Source of the DNA: Philopedon plagiatum
Taxonomy: Eukaryota; Arthropoda; Insecta; Coleoptera; Curculionidae
NCBI GenBank assembly: GCA_963971165.1
Contig: OZ020193.1
Span: 20,299,922-20,363,921 of the forward strand
Length of the DNA: 64,000 nucleotides
Direction of reading: 5' to 3'
In this document: piece by piece, positions 1 to 11,701 of the stretch
Numbering within the stretch: position 1 is the stretch's first letter
How the letters are laid out: every line of letters begins with the position of its first letter
Program-made: the position numbers and the translations under genes
The notes under the pieces: model-generated
Told to the model about the DNA's origin: nothing
The model's input: the letters and a program-made list of their open reading frames with translations, nothing else
Databases searched by the model: none

Positions 1-819
1 AATAGCCCGCCAAATTTTCCGGACCCAGTCCGTCCCTGTTTACGATATTCCTTCAACAACTCGTCTTGAATTAGAAAATAAAGTGGGGGCGGCAATCAAC
101 AGGATTAATTCGAGAATATTAAGGAATGTAGTTAGAGCAACTGTCGAAAAGGTCCGGCTTTGCCAACAACAAGATTGTGGACATTTTAAACATTTGGAAC
201 CATAAGTAGGGTATTTTACTATTGTTGTTATAATTTCGCTTTCCATTAAAAACATTTTCCTCTATTGCTAATACCAATATTAACGACTTAAACATATCCA
301 TGGCGCTCTAGACTAAAAAGTTAATTTTGAAATACATTTGTTTTTAACATAAGAAAAAGTGACAAGAGGCAAATAGTTATATTCAGAATGTAACCCAGAG
401 TCAAAAATATAAAAAATATATATGGTGTCCCATTTAAAAATCAAAAGTTGATGTCACTTCCCGGAAAACCGAAAGTTGAAAAAAGTTGAATCACTTGTGA
501 AAAAATGTACTTTAATGCCTTATAAATATCCTTAAAATTGCAAATTTGTATCATCAAAACCAAAAAGTTATAGAGGCGAAGCACTTTCCAGGGACACCCG
601 GTATATATAGGTATTCAACTGCATAAATAAAGGACAGGTGAGCACCGTATACAGGTAAAATACAATGCCGTCAAAACCATTCACTCGAGTCAAGCGGATA
701 TTTCAAACCGCGCCAGTTCGTTTTTTGTATTCCGAGTGAGACGACAAGGCAGACGGTGTTGATAGTAATCAGCGCGTGTGATTTCTCGATCCATTCAAAA
801 CGGGACGGAGATCTATTGT
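1..819. other. AT-rich intergenic DNA, no gene recognised
   Basis: Only short frames without recognisable motifs occur here. A slightly GC-richer stretch near 660-800 precedes the repeat array but shows no clear promoter or coding signal. Confidence 0.5.
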
Positions 820-3130
820 TAAATATTCATTTTTGTCGATTGTTCTAACAGAAACTCAAGGTTTGTTTTATTGTTCCGTATAGATATTGATGTTTATTTT
901 ACGAAAAAATGATTATTCATTTCAAACAATCTACCACAAAAAAAGCGCTGGTGTTGCACAGAAATGAGTTTAGTGGCTCCCAACAACTGAAAATATTTTA
1001 TGTTCTCTAAAGAGTTGCAGTCCTATGGTAAAAAAAATTTGGTTTGGTCAAAAAAGGTAATTTTTATAAAAAAAAAACAAACAATTGCGTTTAGCTCACA
1101 CTTACCTTAAAAAAATAGGGGTATGTGATTTTTCTATTCCTTAAAAAAGGAAAGACATTCCGGCTAGTTGGTTCTCATAATTTAATTTTTGCCGATAGTC
1201 TTACAGAACCTCAAGATTTGTTTTATATTTCATAATTATTGATGTTTATTTTACGAACAAATGATTGTTTAAACAAATTATTACTCCCCTCTTCCATTAG
1301 TCCCACTACCAATAAAAAATATTCTACGGTTTCTACGAAAATGTTTTTTCTGTTGATCTTTCAATAAAACCTTTAGACAATTTATGAAGCATATTCTAGA
1401 GAGTTCTAGTCTAGCAGAAAACAAAATATTTTTATTCAATTAAAAAAAGCAATTTTTATAAAAAAACTGGGTTAGCTCACAAATACCTTAAAAAATCTGG
1501 GAATTAGCTACAGGGCATATTATTTCTTTATTCTTTAAAAACGGAAAGATATATTCATGTTATCCGGTCCTCATATTTTAATTTTTGTCCATGGTCTTAC
1601 AGAACCTCAAGATATGTTTTATTATTTCATATAAATATTGATGTTTATTTTACGAAACAATAATTATTTAAACAAATTATTACTCATCGTCTCCGTTAGT
1701 TCCACCACCAACAAAAAAAAATATTCTACGGTATTCTACAAAAATGTTTTTTTCTTCTGTTGGTCTCCCAATAAAACCTTTAGACACGCAGCTTAAACAC
1801 GCAGCATGTTCTACAAAGTTCTTGCCCAATGATTTTTTTTTGTTTGATCAAGAGGTAATTTTCATACAAAAAATTGTATTTACCTCAGAATTACCCTAAA
1901 AGTCTGGGGTATGGTTAAAGCGCATGTGAGCTCTCTAGTCTCCAAAATCGAAAGGATTTTCCGGTTCTCATGCTTTAGCTTTTGTCGGTTGCCTTACAGA
2001 ACCTCAAGGTTTGTTTTATTTTTCATATATCTAGATAAAAATTGTGTTTAGCTCACAATTACCCTAAAAATCTGAGTATAGTTATAGCGCATGTAATTTC
2101 CCTATTCTTTAAAAATGAAACGATATTCCGGTTATCCGGTGCTCATACTTCAATTTTTACAGAATACACAACCTCGGGGTTTGTTTAATTTTTCATATAG
2201 ATATTGATGTTTCTTTTACAAAAAAATGATAATTTAAACAACTTATTACTCCCCCCCTCCATTAGGTCCACTACCAACCAAAAATTTTTTATACGGTATT
2301 CTACGAAAATGTTTTTTTCTGTTGATCTCCCAATAAAACCTATAGATATTTCATGCAGCATGTTCTAGAGAGTTCTTGTGTAATGAAAAAATTTTTTTTT
2401 CGTTTTATCGAAAGAGGTAATTTTCATAAAAAAAAAACACATTGTGTTTAGTTCACAAATACTCTAAAAAATCTAGGGCATGGCTACAGAGCATGTGATC
2501 TCTTAGTTCATTTAAAATCGAGAGGATATCTGGTTTTCCGGTTCTCATTCTTGAATTTTTGTCGAAGCTCTTACAAAACCTCAAGGTTTGTTCTATTTTT
2601 TCATATAGACATTGATGTTTATTTTACGAAAAAATGATTATTTCAACAAACTCCCTTCTCCATCAGTCCCACAACTAACAAAAAAAAAAATATTCTACGG
2701 TATTCTACGTAAATGATTTTTTCTGTTTCCACTAAAACCTTGAGACATTCTTGACTAATAGAAAAAAATATATTTTGTTTAATTAAAAATGGTAATTTTC
2801 ATAAAAAAATTGTGTTTAGCTCATAATTACCTTAAAAAATCTGGGATCTAGCTACAGGGCATATTATTTCTTTATTCTTTAAAAACGGAAAGATATTCAT
2901 GTTATCCGGTTCGCATATTTTAATTTTTGCCCATTGCCTCAAGGTTTGTTTTATTTTTCGAATACTAATACTAATACTGATGTTTATTTGACGAAAAAAT
3001 AAATATTTAAACAAAACTCCTCTCCACGATTAGACAAAAATACATATATTCTACGGTATTCTACGAAAATGTTTTTTTTTCTATTGGACTTCCAATACAA
3101 CCTTTAGACATTGCATGCAACATGTTGCAG
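820..3130. repeat. Degenerate tandem repeat array (about 350-400 bp unit)
   Basis: The same succession of phrases recurs about six times. One is an ACCTCAAGGTTTG-like block at about 853, 1207, 1602, 1998, 2170, 2577 and 2936. It is followed by an ATTGATGTTTATTTTACGAA block, a TTCTACGAAAATG block and a TTTAGCTCACAATTACC block. Spacing is mostly 350-410 bp with one short unit near 2170. Copies differ by many substitutions and indels, so the array is old. A further diverged fragment lies near 8236-8310. No coding potential is seen. Confidence 0.75.
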
Positions 3131-4379
3131 CGTTCTGGGGTAAAATTAATAAATTTAACCACCCAAAAGCCCTGCAAGTGCGCGGCAGCTTTTCGCCAGG
3201 AGCATTTATTTAATTTTCCCTTTTCCTTCTCTTTACTTAGATGTTCCAAGGCAATTGGGCGCCACTGAGTTTTTATCGCATCAAACCCCAGGTAGCACTT
3301 TAACAACTTCAACCCCCTTCCCTAAAAAAAATGCTATTTACACCCTTGACTTGTATTTAATGCTCTGCAAACCTCCAGTTTTAAACATTTTAAATTAGAA
3401 AGATCTCCATTTCAAATCTAAAAGTTTTTTCAATTTTTTAAGTTACTTATCTCTTTTTAATGCGCCAACATTTATGACGAATGATTTTTTCTAGAGAAGT
3501 CAATGACACTAATGTTTTTATCTTTCTGCCAGTTACTGCCATACATACATATATGAAAGTAACTAATATAAAAGTAAGTTATCATGTTAATGTCAAATAT
3601 CCTATAAAAACAAATTTAAAGTTACCAAATAAATCCTCAATACTTTGCCTGGATGTACTAAGAATGCAGTAATCCATAATAAATTAATAATATCTAGAAA
3701 TGTTAATTAAAAATAAACACACCACTCCACAAATGATAATTTTTTTTTCTGGAATTATGTAATTTGAGGCGTATATATGTATATTACAAAGCGGAATGTG
3801 CTGAATACAGTCAAAAATAATATAGACACGTCATTTTTGAGCGCGCCAGATCTCTTCGTGATCAACATAACCTTTAAAAAATATTGTAATTTAAAAAGAA
3901 AATTTTAAAAAACTATACGCTTGTCAACTAAACTACTTCGTAATTAACGCCGCAACACATATACTTCCTATAACATTAATTAATTTTGGGCTAATGTTTG
4001 TCCAGATAATTGTTAAACAAATAAATTATGTTTACCTACTTACTTTTCAATAGAACGAAACACTTTACAGATACACAAAGTCCAACAATATACTATCAAA
4101 ATGTCTAATAATCAGGAAAATCAAGGTGGTTTTTTCGTTAGACTTTTTCCAGCAAAATTCTAGTTGAAAACCTTAAGAAACAAATATTTTTGTACATATT
4201 TTCAAGTCTTTTGACAAATCAAGACTCTTATAGCCCTGAAGGTCATCCCGTGGAGGCTGTTTTCGCCGTTTTTCAAGTCCTGTAATTTTACCAAGGGCCA
4301 ACACCAGCCCCGGCCGTACCCTGGTCGGGTTTTCTTCAAAGTGAGCTTGTGCGTGCATATACTGTACTTTGGGACACTG

Positions 4380-4382
<3 letters not shown>
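3131..4382. other. AT-rich intergenic DNA, nothing recognised
   Basis: No frame with a recognisable motif, no tRNA-like structure and no strong repeat was seen. Short frames here are typical of AT-rich noise. Confidence 0.5.

Positions 4383-4463
<81 letters not shown>
4383..4463. repeat. (AT)n microsatellite, about 40 units
   Basis: Uninterrupted AT dinucleotide run of about 80 bp. Frames crossing it give meaningless Ile-Tyr repeats. Confidence 0.97.
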
Positions 4464-4466
<3 letters not shown>

Positions 4467-5924
4467 GTAAAAAATATAGGACAAATATGTAAAAATTTGG
4501 AAAATAAATGCCTTTGAAATCTAATAATCACAAAATAATCCAAATAATGGCAAAATGCTTTCTGAAAACACGGAAAACACAGAAAAATATTCCTAAAAAT
4601 AAACTTTGATTTCACACGTCATAAATCGAAATCGGACGGGGCGGTTCTGTAAATAGTGCGTCAGCACCCAGAGCGTAGTTGTTATGGGTGCGGAGCACCC
4701 ATAGCAATTTACCCGTTTTTCCACATACTGGGATTCTATTATGTCGATCCTTATTACAACTTAGACGTAGGTGATTTAATATATGGGATGGAAAATAAAA
4801 TTTCCATACACTGCTTGACTACTACTATTTTAAAACGACAAAAATTAATTTGTACTTGCGAGAAGCTCCTATTTAGCCGTGCCATCTAGTTTTGCCGATG
4901 CGGCGGTACCTCTCCAATACCAGGCCACGTGACTGGCGCGGTTCGTGGAAGACCGTTGTTTGATTCGTTTTGCTTGGAGTTCGGGGATTCACAGATGTTA
5001 TATAGTGTTCAGTGAAGGGATTCACCAAATCTCAAAAAAATCGATATTTCGAATCGATCTTAGATCGTCATCATGGAAATCGATTCACTCTTACGATCGC
5101 CTTAAGAGAAGGATCTTTTAAAAAAATCGATCTTTGGAAAAATTTGGGCGTTGGAGAGTCGAGCCGGGACAGTAGACAGTGTGTGCTCCAAACCAATGGT
5201 ATTTAAAACTCTTTGGGTATAAATTGTACAGTTGTAGTAGAAACAAGAAAAATATTCAAATTATAGTGGAGTGGGAAATATTTAGTTTAAAATACTATCA
5301 TGAAAGACATACTAATTTATTTGAAAATTAATGATAATTAATAGTAAACATTTGAACGAAATTTTGGGTTACTTTTTGAACAAATGGCGGATGCGCTAAT
5401 ATTTTTTTCCTAGTTATCCTAAGCATCCAAAGCGATATTCAAAAGCCGGCGCCTATGCACATGCCTCAGGTATACAAAACAGGAGTTTTAAATGGTTAAG
5501 TTCGGCACATGAATAATTTATTATGCTTCTGCTTGCAAAAAATACAGTTATGTAATCGTTATAACAAAATCTATTTTTTTCAGTCATAATCCGCATACAT
5601 AAAAAAACAAATTACAAATTATAATTTTAATTAATGACAAACATAATAATAGGATATTATCTAGACATAATATAGTGTTGACAAATAATTATTTTTATAA
5701 TCTGTAATTTTAATATTAATAAAATCATGACGCTTCGTAGTGGCTATAGTGTTAAATATATGAATTTGGTTAATTCTATTGCATGTGATATAGATTTTGG
5801 TTAGAACATTACGAAGTCCATTTACAAAAATAAATAAAGGAGGATGCGTTCGGTACATGGATGTATTAAAATGTGACTGGAACGATTCGCAAGCATTTTT
5901 ATTTAACGCAGCAGAGGCATCAGC
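4464..5924. other. Intergenic DNA, nothing recognised
   Basis: It contains short frames only, and a moderately GC-rich patch near 4880-4985. No splice-consistent coding region or repeat could be supported. Confidence 0.45.
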
Positions 5925-6520
5925 CCATGGATTTATTAAGAATGGATACGGGATGATTTAACATTCTTTGAAGCCAAAACAAACCATTCTAAGCGACACT
6001 GTAAACACAATTTGTAAACATTGGCCAGATCTTATTTTACCTTGTATTATTGTACAAAGAAGCATCACAAGATTTACTAGAAGTAATAAAAGCCCTAAAA
6101 TATTTTCTTTTTCTGCTAAATAATAATAAATTTAAGTTAAAAAGGTTTTATTATTTATAGGTTATATTATTTCTAAAGGTGTTTATTTAAAGTCGCTCCG
6201 AGTCATTTATAAATCTCTAAGTCGCACTTTTTCTTTTCTAGTTCATTAGACAAAGACGTACGTGTATCCGAGTGTTCAGACAGGGGTTCAGCTGTTTTCC
6301 TAAGCAACCAGCACAGACAGCAACACTTCTGAGCTCCAACACTCCAATGCTGTTTTATCTCTTTCTACTACCATTCTTAATTCAATTACGTATTTCCTTC
6401 AAGTTCGTAAACTGTACCCATAGGGGAAGATATTTTCATAACAAACAACAAATATAAGGCTTCACGTCCAATACGCTCACAGTATACGGAACATCGAATC
6501 CTTTCTTAATAAATCCATGG
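5925..6520. mobile_element. Non-autonomous TIR element, about 596 bp
   Basis: It begins with CCATGGATTTATTAAGAA and ends with the exact reverse complement TTCTTAATAAATCCATGG, so it has TIRs of at least 18 bp. Most of its body recurs at 60358-60930 with high similarity, which confirms a dispersed family. No transposase frame is present. No convincing target duplication was found, so the class is uncertain. Confidence 0.7.
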
Positions 6521-6722
6521 TAAAAACCTACCAAGTCCGGGTTTTTACAAGCTTTTATTTTTAACTTCACCTGTTAGTTTGCTTGTGTATATTATGTTAG
6601 TCTGTTTAGGTCAAATATTGCAATCAAAATTTTGACTAGTTCTAATTAAGCTAGAGCTTTGAAATTTTGCACACGTGTATAAGTCCGGTGACAATGCAAT
6701 ATAGTATATCTAATATTGTTTT

Positions 6723-6950
6723 AAATCCAATATGGCGGACGCACCAAGATGGCGGATTACCTTTTTCTTCACAATTCTCTTGGAAGAGATATCAAATGAA
6801 AGGGTTTGACAAGTAGAATACGACAAGCTATGTGACGTCATTCTAAGCCCAATATGGCGGACGCCACCAGATGGCGGATTGCCTTTTTCTTCACAATCCC
6901 CTTGATATGGGTATCAAATGAAAGGGTTTGACGAGTATAACACGATAACA
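6723..6950. repeat. Two tandem copies of a 125-bp unit (ATGGCGGA-rich)
   Basis: Two adjacent units each contain CAATATGGCGGACGC, then AGATGGCGGATT, then CTTTTTCTTCACAAT, and end with ATCAAATGAAAGGGTTTGAC. The second starts about 125 bp after the first. Non-coding. Confidence 0.8.
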
Positions 6951-7017
6951 GGTAAAATGCCTTGTAATAATAATGCCTTATCAGAAATGCTTTTAGAACG
7001 TAACTAAAAATTTAAAA

Positions 7018-7511
7018 AAAAATACTTTTTAAAAACAAGCTTTTATTATTTAGATGTACTAAAACGAAAAAAATTAGTACCTATAGTTTTTTCATTGGGG
7101 CAATGCTGAATGATATTTATAAGTGGGCGTAGTTCGCGTGGGTGGATCCTAATGAAAGTAGTATCAAAGTTATCACTGAAACATATAATATATTATGTTA
7201 AATTTATTGTCTTAAAGGCTTGTTGCGTGAATAAAAAAAATACTTACTTAGGTACTTACAATTTCTGTCAAACTAAATTAATGCCTGTATGAACTTTTCG
7301 AGCCCGACAAGCTTTTAAGACAATAAATTTAACATACTAAATTATATCTGTTTCAGTGATAACTTTGATAGTACTTTTATTAGGATCCACTCATGCGAAC
7401 TACGTCCACTTATAAATGGCATTCAGCATTGCCCCAATGAAAAAACTATACTGTTTTTTTTTCGTTTTAGTACATCTAAATAATAAAAGCTTGCTTTTAA
7501 AAAGTATTTAT
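7018..7511. repeat. Fold-back inverted repeat with 200-bp arms
   Basis: The arm at about 7018-7226 (including AGATGTACTAAAACGAAAAA and GGATCCTAATGAAAG) is mirrored at about 7303-7511 by its reverse complement, with a loop of about 75 bp. Similarity is high but imperfect. A single-copy fold-back transposon or MITE is the best reading. Confidence 0.85.
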
Positions 7512-9009
7512 GTTTTAAATTCTTCAATGTTCTACTTTAATTTTATCCAAACTGTGCATCCTAAAAAGAAAGTTTTTGCTGCAAAAATGGTCGTTTTAAA
7601 TATATTTGGTTTAGACGAATAGCATTCTTTATATTTTTGAACATTTTGTATATTGGATTTCAACTGGGATAACGTTAAAAACGGTTTTTATGCATGCAAG
7701 AACTCTTGTCAAGTATTCTTAAAAATAGGAAAGGGGCTAAGCCCCCCAAATCTCGAATTAGCCCCCCCCCAAATCCAACTGAGTGGCCTAGCCGCCTATA
7801 TATAAATAAGGGGCTTAAGCTCCCCAGATATATAAGCCAGGGGCTAAAGCCCCCCCAAAAATAGAGGTCTAGAACCGCCTACGGCCACTGGGCCACTGGT
7901 ATATCGATTTCCAACAACTAAGCTAGGAATATTCTAAAACGAGACAGAGCACACGTGATGTCTTCATGCCTATAACGCTCGTGGCTTTATCTTGCTTGAT
8001 TCTTACTTACCATACGCACAATATATTATGAAGCAAACAAATAATAAAATTATGAATAATCGGCTGCGTCTTTTCTTGCTAAAGGTCAATGCTAAACACA
8101 TTTTTTTAAACAAAGGGGTTTAATCTCCATAAAAAATTTGCGTGACTTACAGATAGATTAATTATTGTTATAAATAATTTAGTATGCAGCGTGTGTAATT
8201 TCTCGTATCAAAACGGAACGAACTGTTAAATTTTCATGGCTATCGATCGTTTTAAAGTAACTCGAGGTTTCTTTATTTCTCCACATAAATATTGATATTC
8301 CTTTTATATATAAAAAAACATGAATTAAAATTAATACATTTTTCCCACTATACTAAGAACAAAAGAGAATAAAAAAGCGTGCAACTATGAAATGATACGC
8401 CCAGATCTTAATTTTAGCACGTTGAACTCATGAGAAAATTATGAAATCTACCAGCAATGACAAAAAAATGGGTTGATTGTGAAAAAATGTGATTCCCTCC
8501 TCTGGTAACAAGTTATCTTATTAAATATGGGGATTTAAGAATATTTTTTGGAAATACTTTCTCAAAAAACATGTTTCTTTTTTATTTGTTCGAGGCCAAG
8601 ATGTACGACAACAAGCCATCGACAATAGTAAACTTTCAGTTACTTGTCACTTATGGCACCCTGTTGAAGTCTGGTCTATTTTACGTTTAGAGGTTGGCTA
8701 AAAAGACAGGACCGGACGTTCTTTTACCTCAACTTAAATAATAAACACCAATAAAATCTAGTCATTGAAATCTGTAAGGTTTAAAAGTAAAATGTTTATA
8801 ACACACACCCTACAGAAAAAACACCCACAGAAACACTTAAAAACACCAAAATCAAACTAAAATAAAAGAACGCGACCTGTCGTGTCAGCTTGACACGGCC
8901 CATAACTGATCTAGGAACTTTTCGAAGGAACCAATATCAGCTTTTGATGTCATCTGTGATTGTCAAATGTCCAAACGCTGAGTTTTATCATAAATTGAAC
9001 TATAGCTCT
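7512..9009. other. Intergenic DNA with low-complexity C-rich patches
   Basis: Runs of AGCCCCCC-type sequence occur at about 7735-7880. A diverged copy of the 0.8-3.1 kb repeat lies near 8236-8310. No gene was recognised. Confidence 0.5.
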
Positions 9010-9125
9010 AATGTAGCGGGTCACGTCTATAATTGGGCCACCATACTCTATCTCTGTGCTAAATTTTAAATTTTTACGTCGAATAGTTTCAGAGAAAATC
9101 GCCTGTGACAGCCGGACACCGAAGT
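9010..9125 (-). repeat. Dispersed repeat copy, matches 34030-34150 in reverse
   Basis: The block with GTCTATAATTGGGCC, ATCTCTGTGCTAAATTT and CAGAGAAAATCGCCTGTGAC is the reverse complement, with substitutions, of a block at about 34030-34150. A fragment of an unclassified dispersed element. Confidence 0.65.
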
Positions 9126-9486
9126 GAGTCTATAGGTGTTCCGCTTTACTAATTTTAGCACGGAGCACTAAAAAAGGCATCGTAAAATATAAATAAATTA
9201 AAAAGAAAAACGAAAATGATAATCCTTTTTACTAGCACTAGGAAGCTGCAATACCTTTACAACGCCAGAACACTATTTTAAACAGTTTCACTTACAAATA
9301 TGGCTCTTCTGAGCATTTGGCTTTTCTAAGCGATTATAAAATTAACTACTTCGTTTGTTGGTGATCCGGTTCAAAGCTCGAACTCTGGAACACCAAGAGT
9401 CACAAATAGTCCAGTGGCGGATTTAGGGGGGGGGGTCAGGACCCCCCTAGAGCCTTGTACAAAAAGGATTTCAATAGCGAATTTTA

Positions 9487-9917
9487 TAAAAATAAATTAA
9501 CATAAATATTAACTATTCGTACATCCACCATGAATTTCTTGGTAGTAATAAAGTCACTTCTCACATTTTCGAGAATAGCTGGTGTTACTTCTTGGCAGAG
9601 CTCCAAAATCGACTTTATTACTGCCAAGACGTTACGGTGGTCATTTTGAACAACTTTTAAAGTAATAAGAGAAATGAAGGTATTTAAATTTGTACTTTTT
9701 TCACGATTTTTTAAGGATTGCCAGTTAAAAACAAATTGAGATACGGACCTCGGGTTTGCGTTAAAATGTTTCTTTTTTGAAGAGGTACCACACGGAATAG
9801 GGTTGCAGCGTTACCCCTAAAGAGGGCTGAAAAAGTTAAATTACATGAAAAAGTAGATTTATTAATCAATATGATACCCCTAAAATTTGGCACTAAGACT
9901 TTTCGGACACCCTGTAT
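9487..9917. repeat. Dispersed repeat with internal hairpin; second copy at 45165-45600
   Basis: An internal inverted repeat pairs CTTGGTAGTAATAAAGTC-like sequence near 9535 with its complement near 9620-9650. The whole block recurs at 45165-45600. It ends in ACTAAGACTTTTCGGACACC near 9895, a phrase also seen near 44911 and 53037, which suggests a common element terminus. Confidence 0.65.
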
Positions 9918-10053
9918 TGCTTGGCAAGTCCAGACAAGCCTGGCATTGTTGCTCATATCTCCTAAAACGGGGTTTGAAGTTAAAATCACTTTTACACACT
10001 TTTCTTTACGCATATAGAGATGGAACATTCTCGAGAATTTATTTTTGGGAAAT

Positions 10054-10059
10054 ATTCTC
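10054..10059. repeat. Left target-site duplication ATTCTC
   Basis: These six bases immediately before the left TIR are repeated at 31064-31069 after the right TIR. This matches the Polinton integration footprint. Confidence 0.95.
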
Positions 10060-10347
10060 AGTAGAGGGATATGATGCTCCCCGAGTCTCCGCATGCGCAG
10101 TAGGGTCGACCTTGAACGCCCAGGTGTGCTATTGTTATTTGGCCTTGATATGCGCAGGTGTTATTCCAAGGTCAAGGTCAAGAACTTGGCCTTGAACGCG
10201 AGCAGATGTTTCTTTGTTTGGTGATGACCAGGTGTACGATGCTTATTTCAAGGTTACATTTGCGGTGCATATTTTCAATGAATGCGAGCAGCTGTTTCTT
10301 TGTTTGGTGATGACCAGGTGTACGACGCTTATTTCAAGGTTACATTT
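10060..10347 (+). repeat. Left terminal inverted repeat of the Polinton (288 bp)
   Basis: Reverse complement of 30776-31063, with no difference seen by eye. It is dense in CAAGG/CCTTG motifs, including TCAAGGTCA near 10171-10179. It also contains two copies of a block starting GATGTTTCTTTGTTTGGTGA (or its CTG variant) and ending TTCAAGGTTACATTT. Confidence 0.95.
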
Positions 10348-10425
10348 GCTTGGCCTTGAACGCGAGCAGATGTTTCTTTGTTTGGTGATGACCAGGTGGA
10401 CGACGCTTATTTCAAGGTTACATTT
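10203..10425 (+). repeat. Three tandem sub-repeats across the inner edge of the left TIR
   Basis: A block of about 57 bp (TGTTTCTTTGTTTGGTGATG, then ACCAGGTG, then TTCAAGGTTACATTTG) occurs at about 10206, 10289 and 10368. Only the first two lie in the TIR and are mirrored on the right; the third is left-end specific. The spacing makes them possible protein-binding modules for replication, transcription or transposition. Confidence 0.8.
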
Positions 10426-10572
10426 GTTTTGTATTTTTCGAGGTCGTCGGATGTATTCCTCCCACCATAAATAAATACTTGACCTTGGATTACTTCCTAA
10501 TAAATATGGCTCATTTCGAAAATAGCTTTCATTGTCACTCATACATCGTATGCGTTAACTGTTGCTTTGGCA

Positions 10573-10579
10573 TATAAAG
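10573..10579 (+). promoter_or_regulatory. TATA box of the 118-aa gene
   Basis: TATAAAG lies 77 bp before the ATG at 10656, with CAAGG-type motifs at about 10486 and 10614 nearby. Confidence 0.5.
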
Positions 10580-10655
10580 TATTGTGTTTGTGGTGTGTTC
10601 TACAAGTGTTTATTCAAGGTACTTGACAGTAATTGTTTTTATTGTATTTTAAATC

Positions 10656-11012
10656 ATGAGCATTTCAAAGCAGACCATAGCCGAAATTAATAATATGATA
10701 AACCAAGATATTCAATTTCTGGAACGTAGAAAATTCTCTACATTAACGGTGGGCAAAATTTATATGATAAAAAAAATTAATTCTTTGACTTCATGTTTTG
10801 GAAAAGCCATTATCGTCACATTGTTTGATCCAACACATCAAGCAACATTTGAAACATTTTTACCATCACGCGTAGCTGAAATTCTGACAGAGGATACTAT
10901 TGAAATGATGAATAACTCCGGTGATCAGTACACCTTAACTTATTTGGGGCAAAGCTCACATGTATTCTCTGGAGGTAATACTAGAGCGTTGTTAAATTTT
11001 GGTTGTTTGTAA
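10656..11012 (+). CDS. Polinton 118-aa protein of unknown function
   Basis: First gene inside the left TIR. The 118-aa product has no signal peptide or membrane segment. It begins with a helix-like N-terminus. A stretch follows in which a basic aromatic segment, a Phe-Gly turn and the phrase TFETFLPSR suggest a small beta-rich fold, and the C-terminal half has YTLTYLG. From general impression this resembles small OB-fold-like proteins found in insect mobile elements, but no diagnostic residue proves it. An AATAAA signal at about 11052 and the TATA box at 10573 support an independent gene. Function unknown; nucleic-acid binding is only a guess. Confidence 0.75.
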   Translation: MSISKQTIAEINNMINQDIQFLERRKFSTLTVGKIYMIKKINSLTSCFGKAIIVTLFDPTHQATFETFLPSRVAEILTEDTIEMMNNSGDQYTLTYLGQSSHVFSGGNTRALLNFGCL

Positions 11013-11132
11013 TATATTGTTGATTAGGCTATTTTAATGTTGATTTAAAATGTAATAAAATAGTTCTTGTTAAGTATATATCGAAAAACACACAGTCACA
11101 CACAATCACATATCCATTATTTTCTATTTAAG

Positions 11133-11585
11133 ATGTGTGACTGCCCTACTGTCATTGAAAATCGAGATATGTACATTAATTGGTTATCATGTAAATTAAG
11201 AGAGCTGGCTGAAGAAATAGTACACTTTGCAAATTATGGTAAATCCGATGTGGGTTTTAGTGAAAGTCAGTATAGGAAGTATATGAAAGACGCCGTAAAT
11301 TTCACGGCTGGAGCACATACTTGCGAGAAATACCTATATGGAACCATTGATCTGGACGAATTTTGCGCTGGAATGATAAATGAAGAATTGGGAAGCTACC
11401 TATTCGAAGTGCCCCATTTACCCGATGAATTAGCTACAAAATATGGTTTGGCTCCCGCAGATGATACCACTATTCTTGATGACCTTGGAAATAAAGCAGT
11501 CACCAATGAAGTTGATAGTAAAGCATTGGCTACTGTTAGCGATGACGAAATGGAGTGTGTTCAAGAAGATGAAGAAAATCTTTAA
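11133..11585 (+). CDS. Polinton 150-aa acidic protein, unknown function
   Basis: I chose the ATG at 11133 rather than the in-frame ATG at 11067 because the 22 residues between them are low-complexity (Thr-His-Ser repeats) and the sequence just before 11133 is AT-rich leader. The product starts MCDCPTVIENRD, has a mixed helical core and ends in an acidic tail rich in Asp and Glu. Five cysteines are scattered rather than paired as a zinc site. An AATAAA follows at 11618. No family was recognised. The leader ends TTTCTATTTAAG directly before the ATG, which could also be read as a splice acceptor, so an upstream exon cannot be excluded. Confidence 0.7.
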   Translation: MCDCPTVIENRDMYINWLSCKLRELAEEIVHFANYGKSDVGFSESQYRKYMKDAVNFTAGAHTCEKYLYGTIDLDEFCAGMINEELGSYLFEVPHLPDELATKYGLAPADDTTILDDLGNKAVTNEVDSKALATVSDDEMECVQEDEENL

Positions 11586-11655
11586 TTCATTGTATAATAT
11601 AATAACATGAGATGTTAAATAAATGATTATGTACCTAAATTATTGTTTAATTTTT

Positions 11656-11664
11656 TATAAATAG
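11656..11664 (+). promoter_or_regulatory. TATA box and initiator of fibre-like gene 1
   Basis: TATAAATAG, with an arthropod-type initiator TCAGTT about 30 bp downstream at 11686-11691, then the ATG at 11702. Confidence 0.7.
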
Positions 11665-11701
11665 GCAACCTTCACAAAAATCACATCAGTTTAAGCTAAA
11701 A

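Noticed and set aside
4173..4615. Two overlapping frames of 103 and 137 aa across the AT microsatellite
   Set aside because: They are open only because the (AT)n run has no stop in those frames. The Ile-Tyr repeats are an artefact.
10214..10542. Frames on both strands in the TIR sub-repeats
   Set aside because: They translate a non-coding tandem repeat. The same product repeats three times and no start or 3' signal supports a gene.
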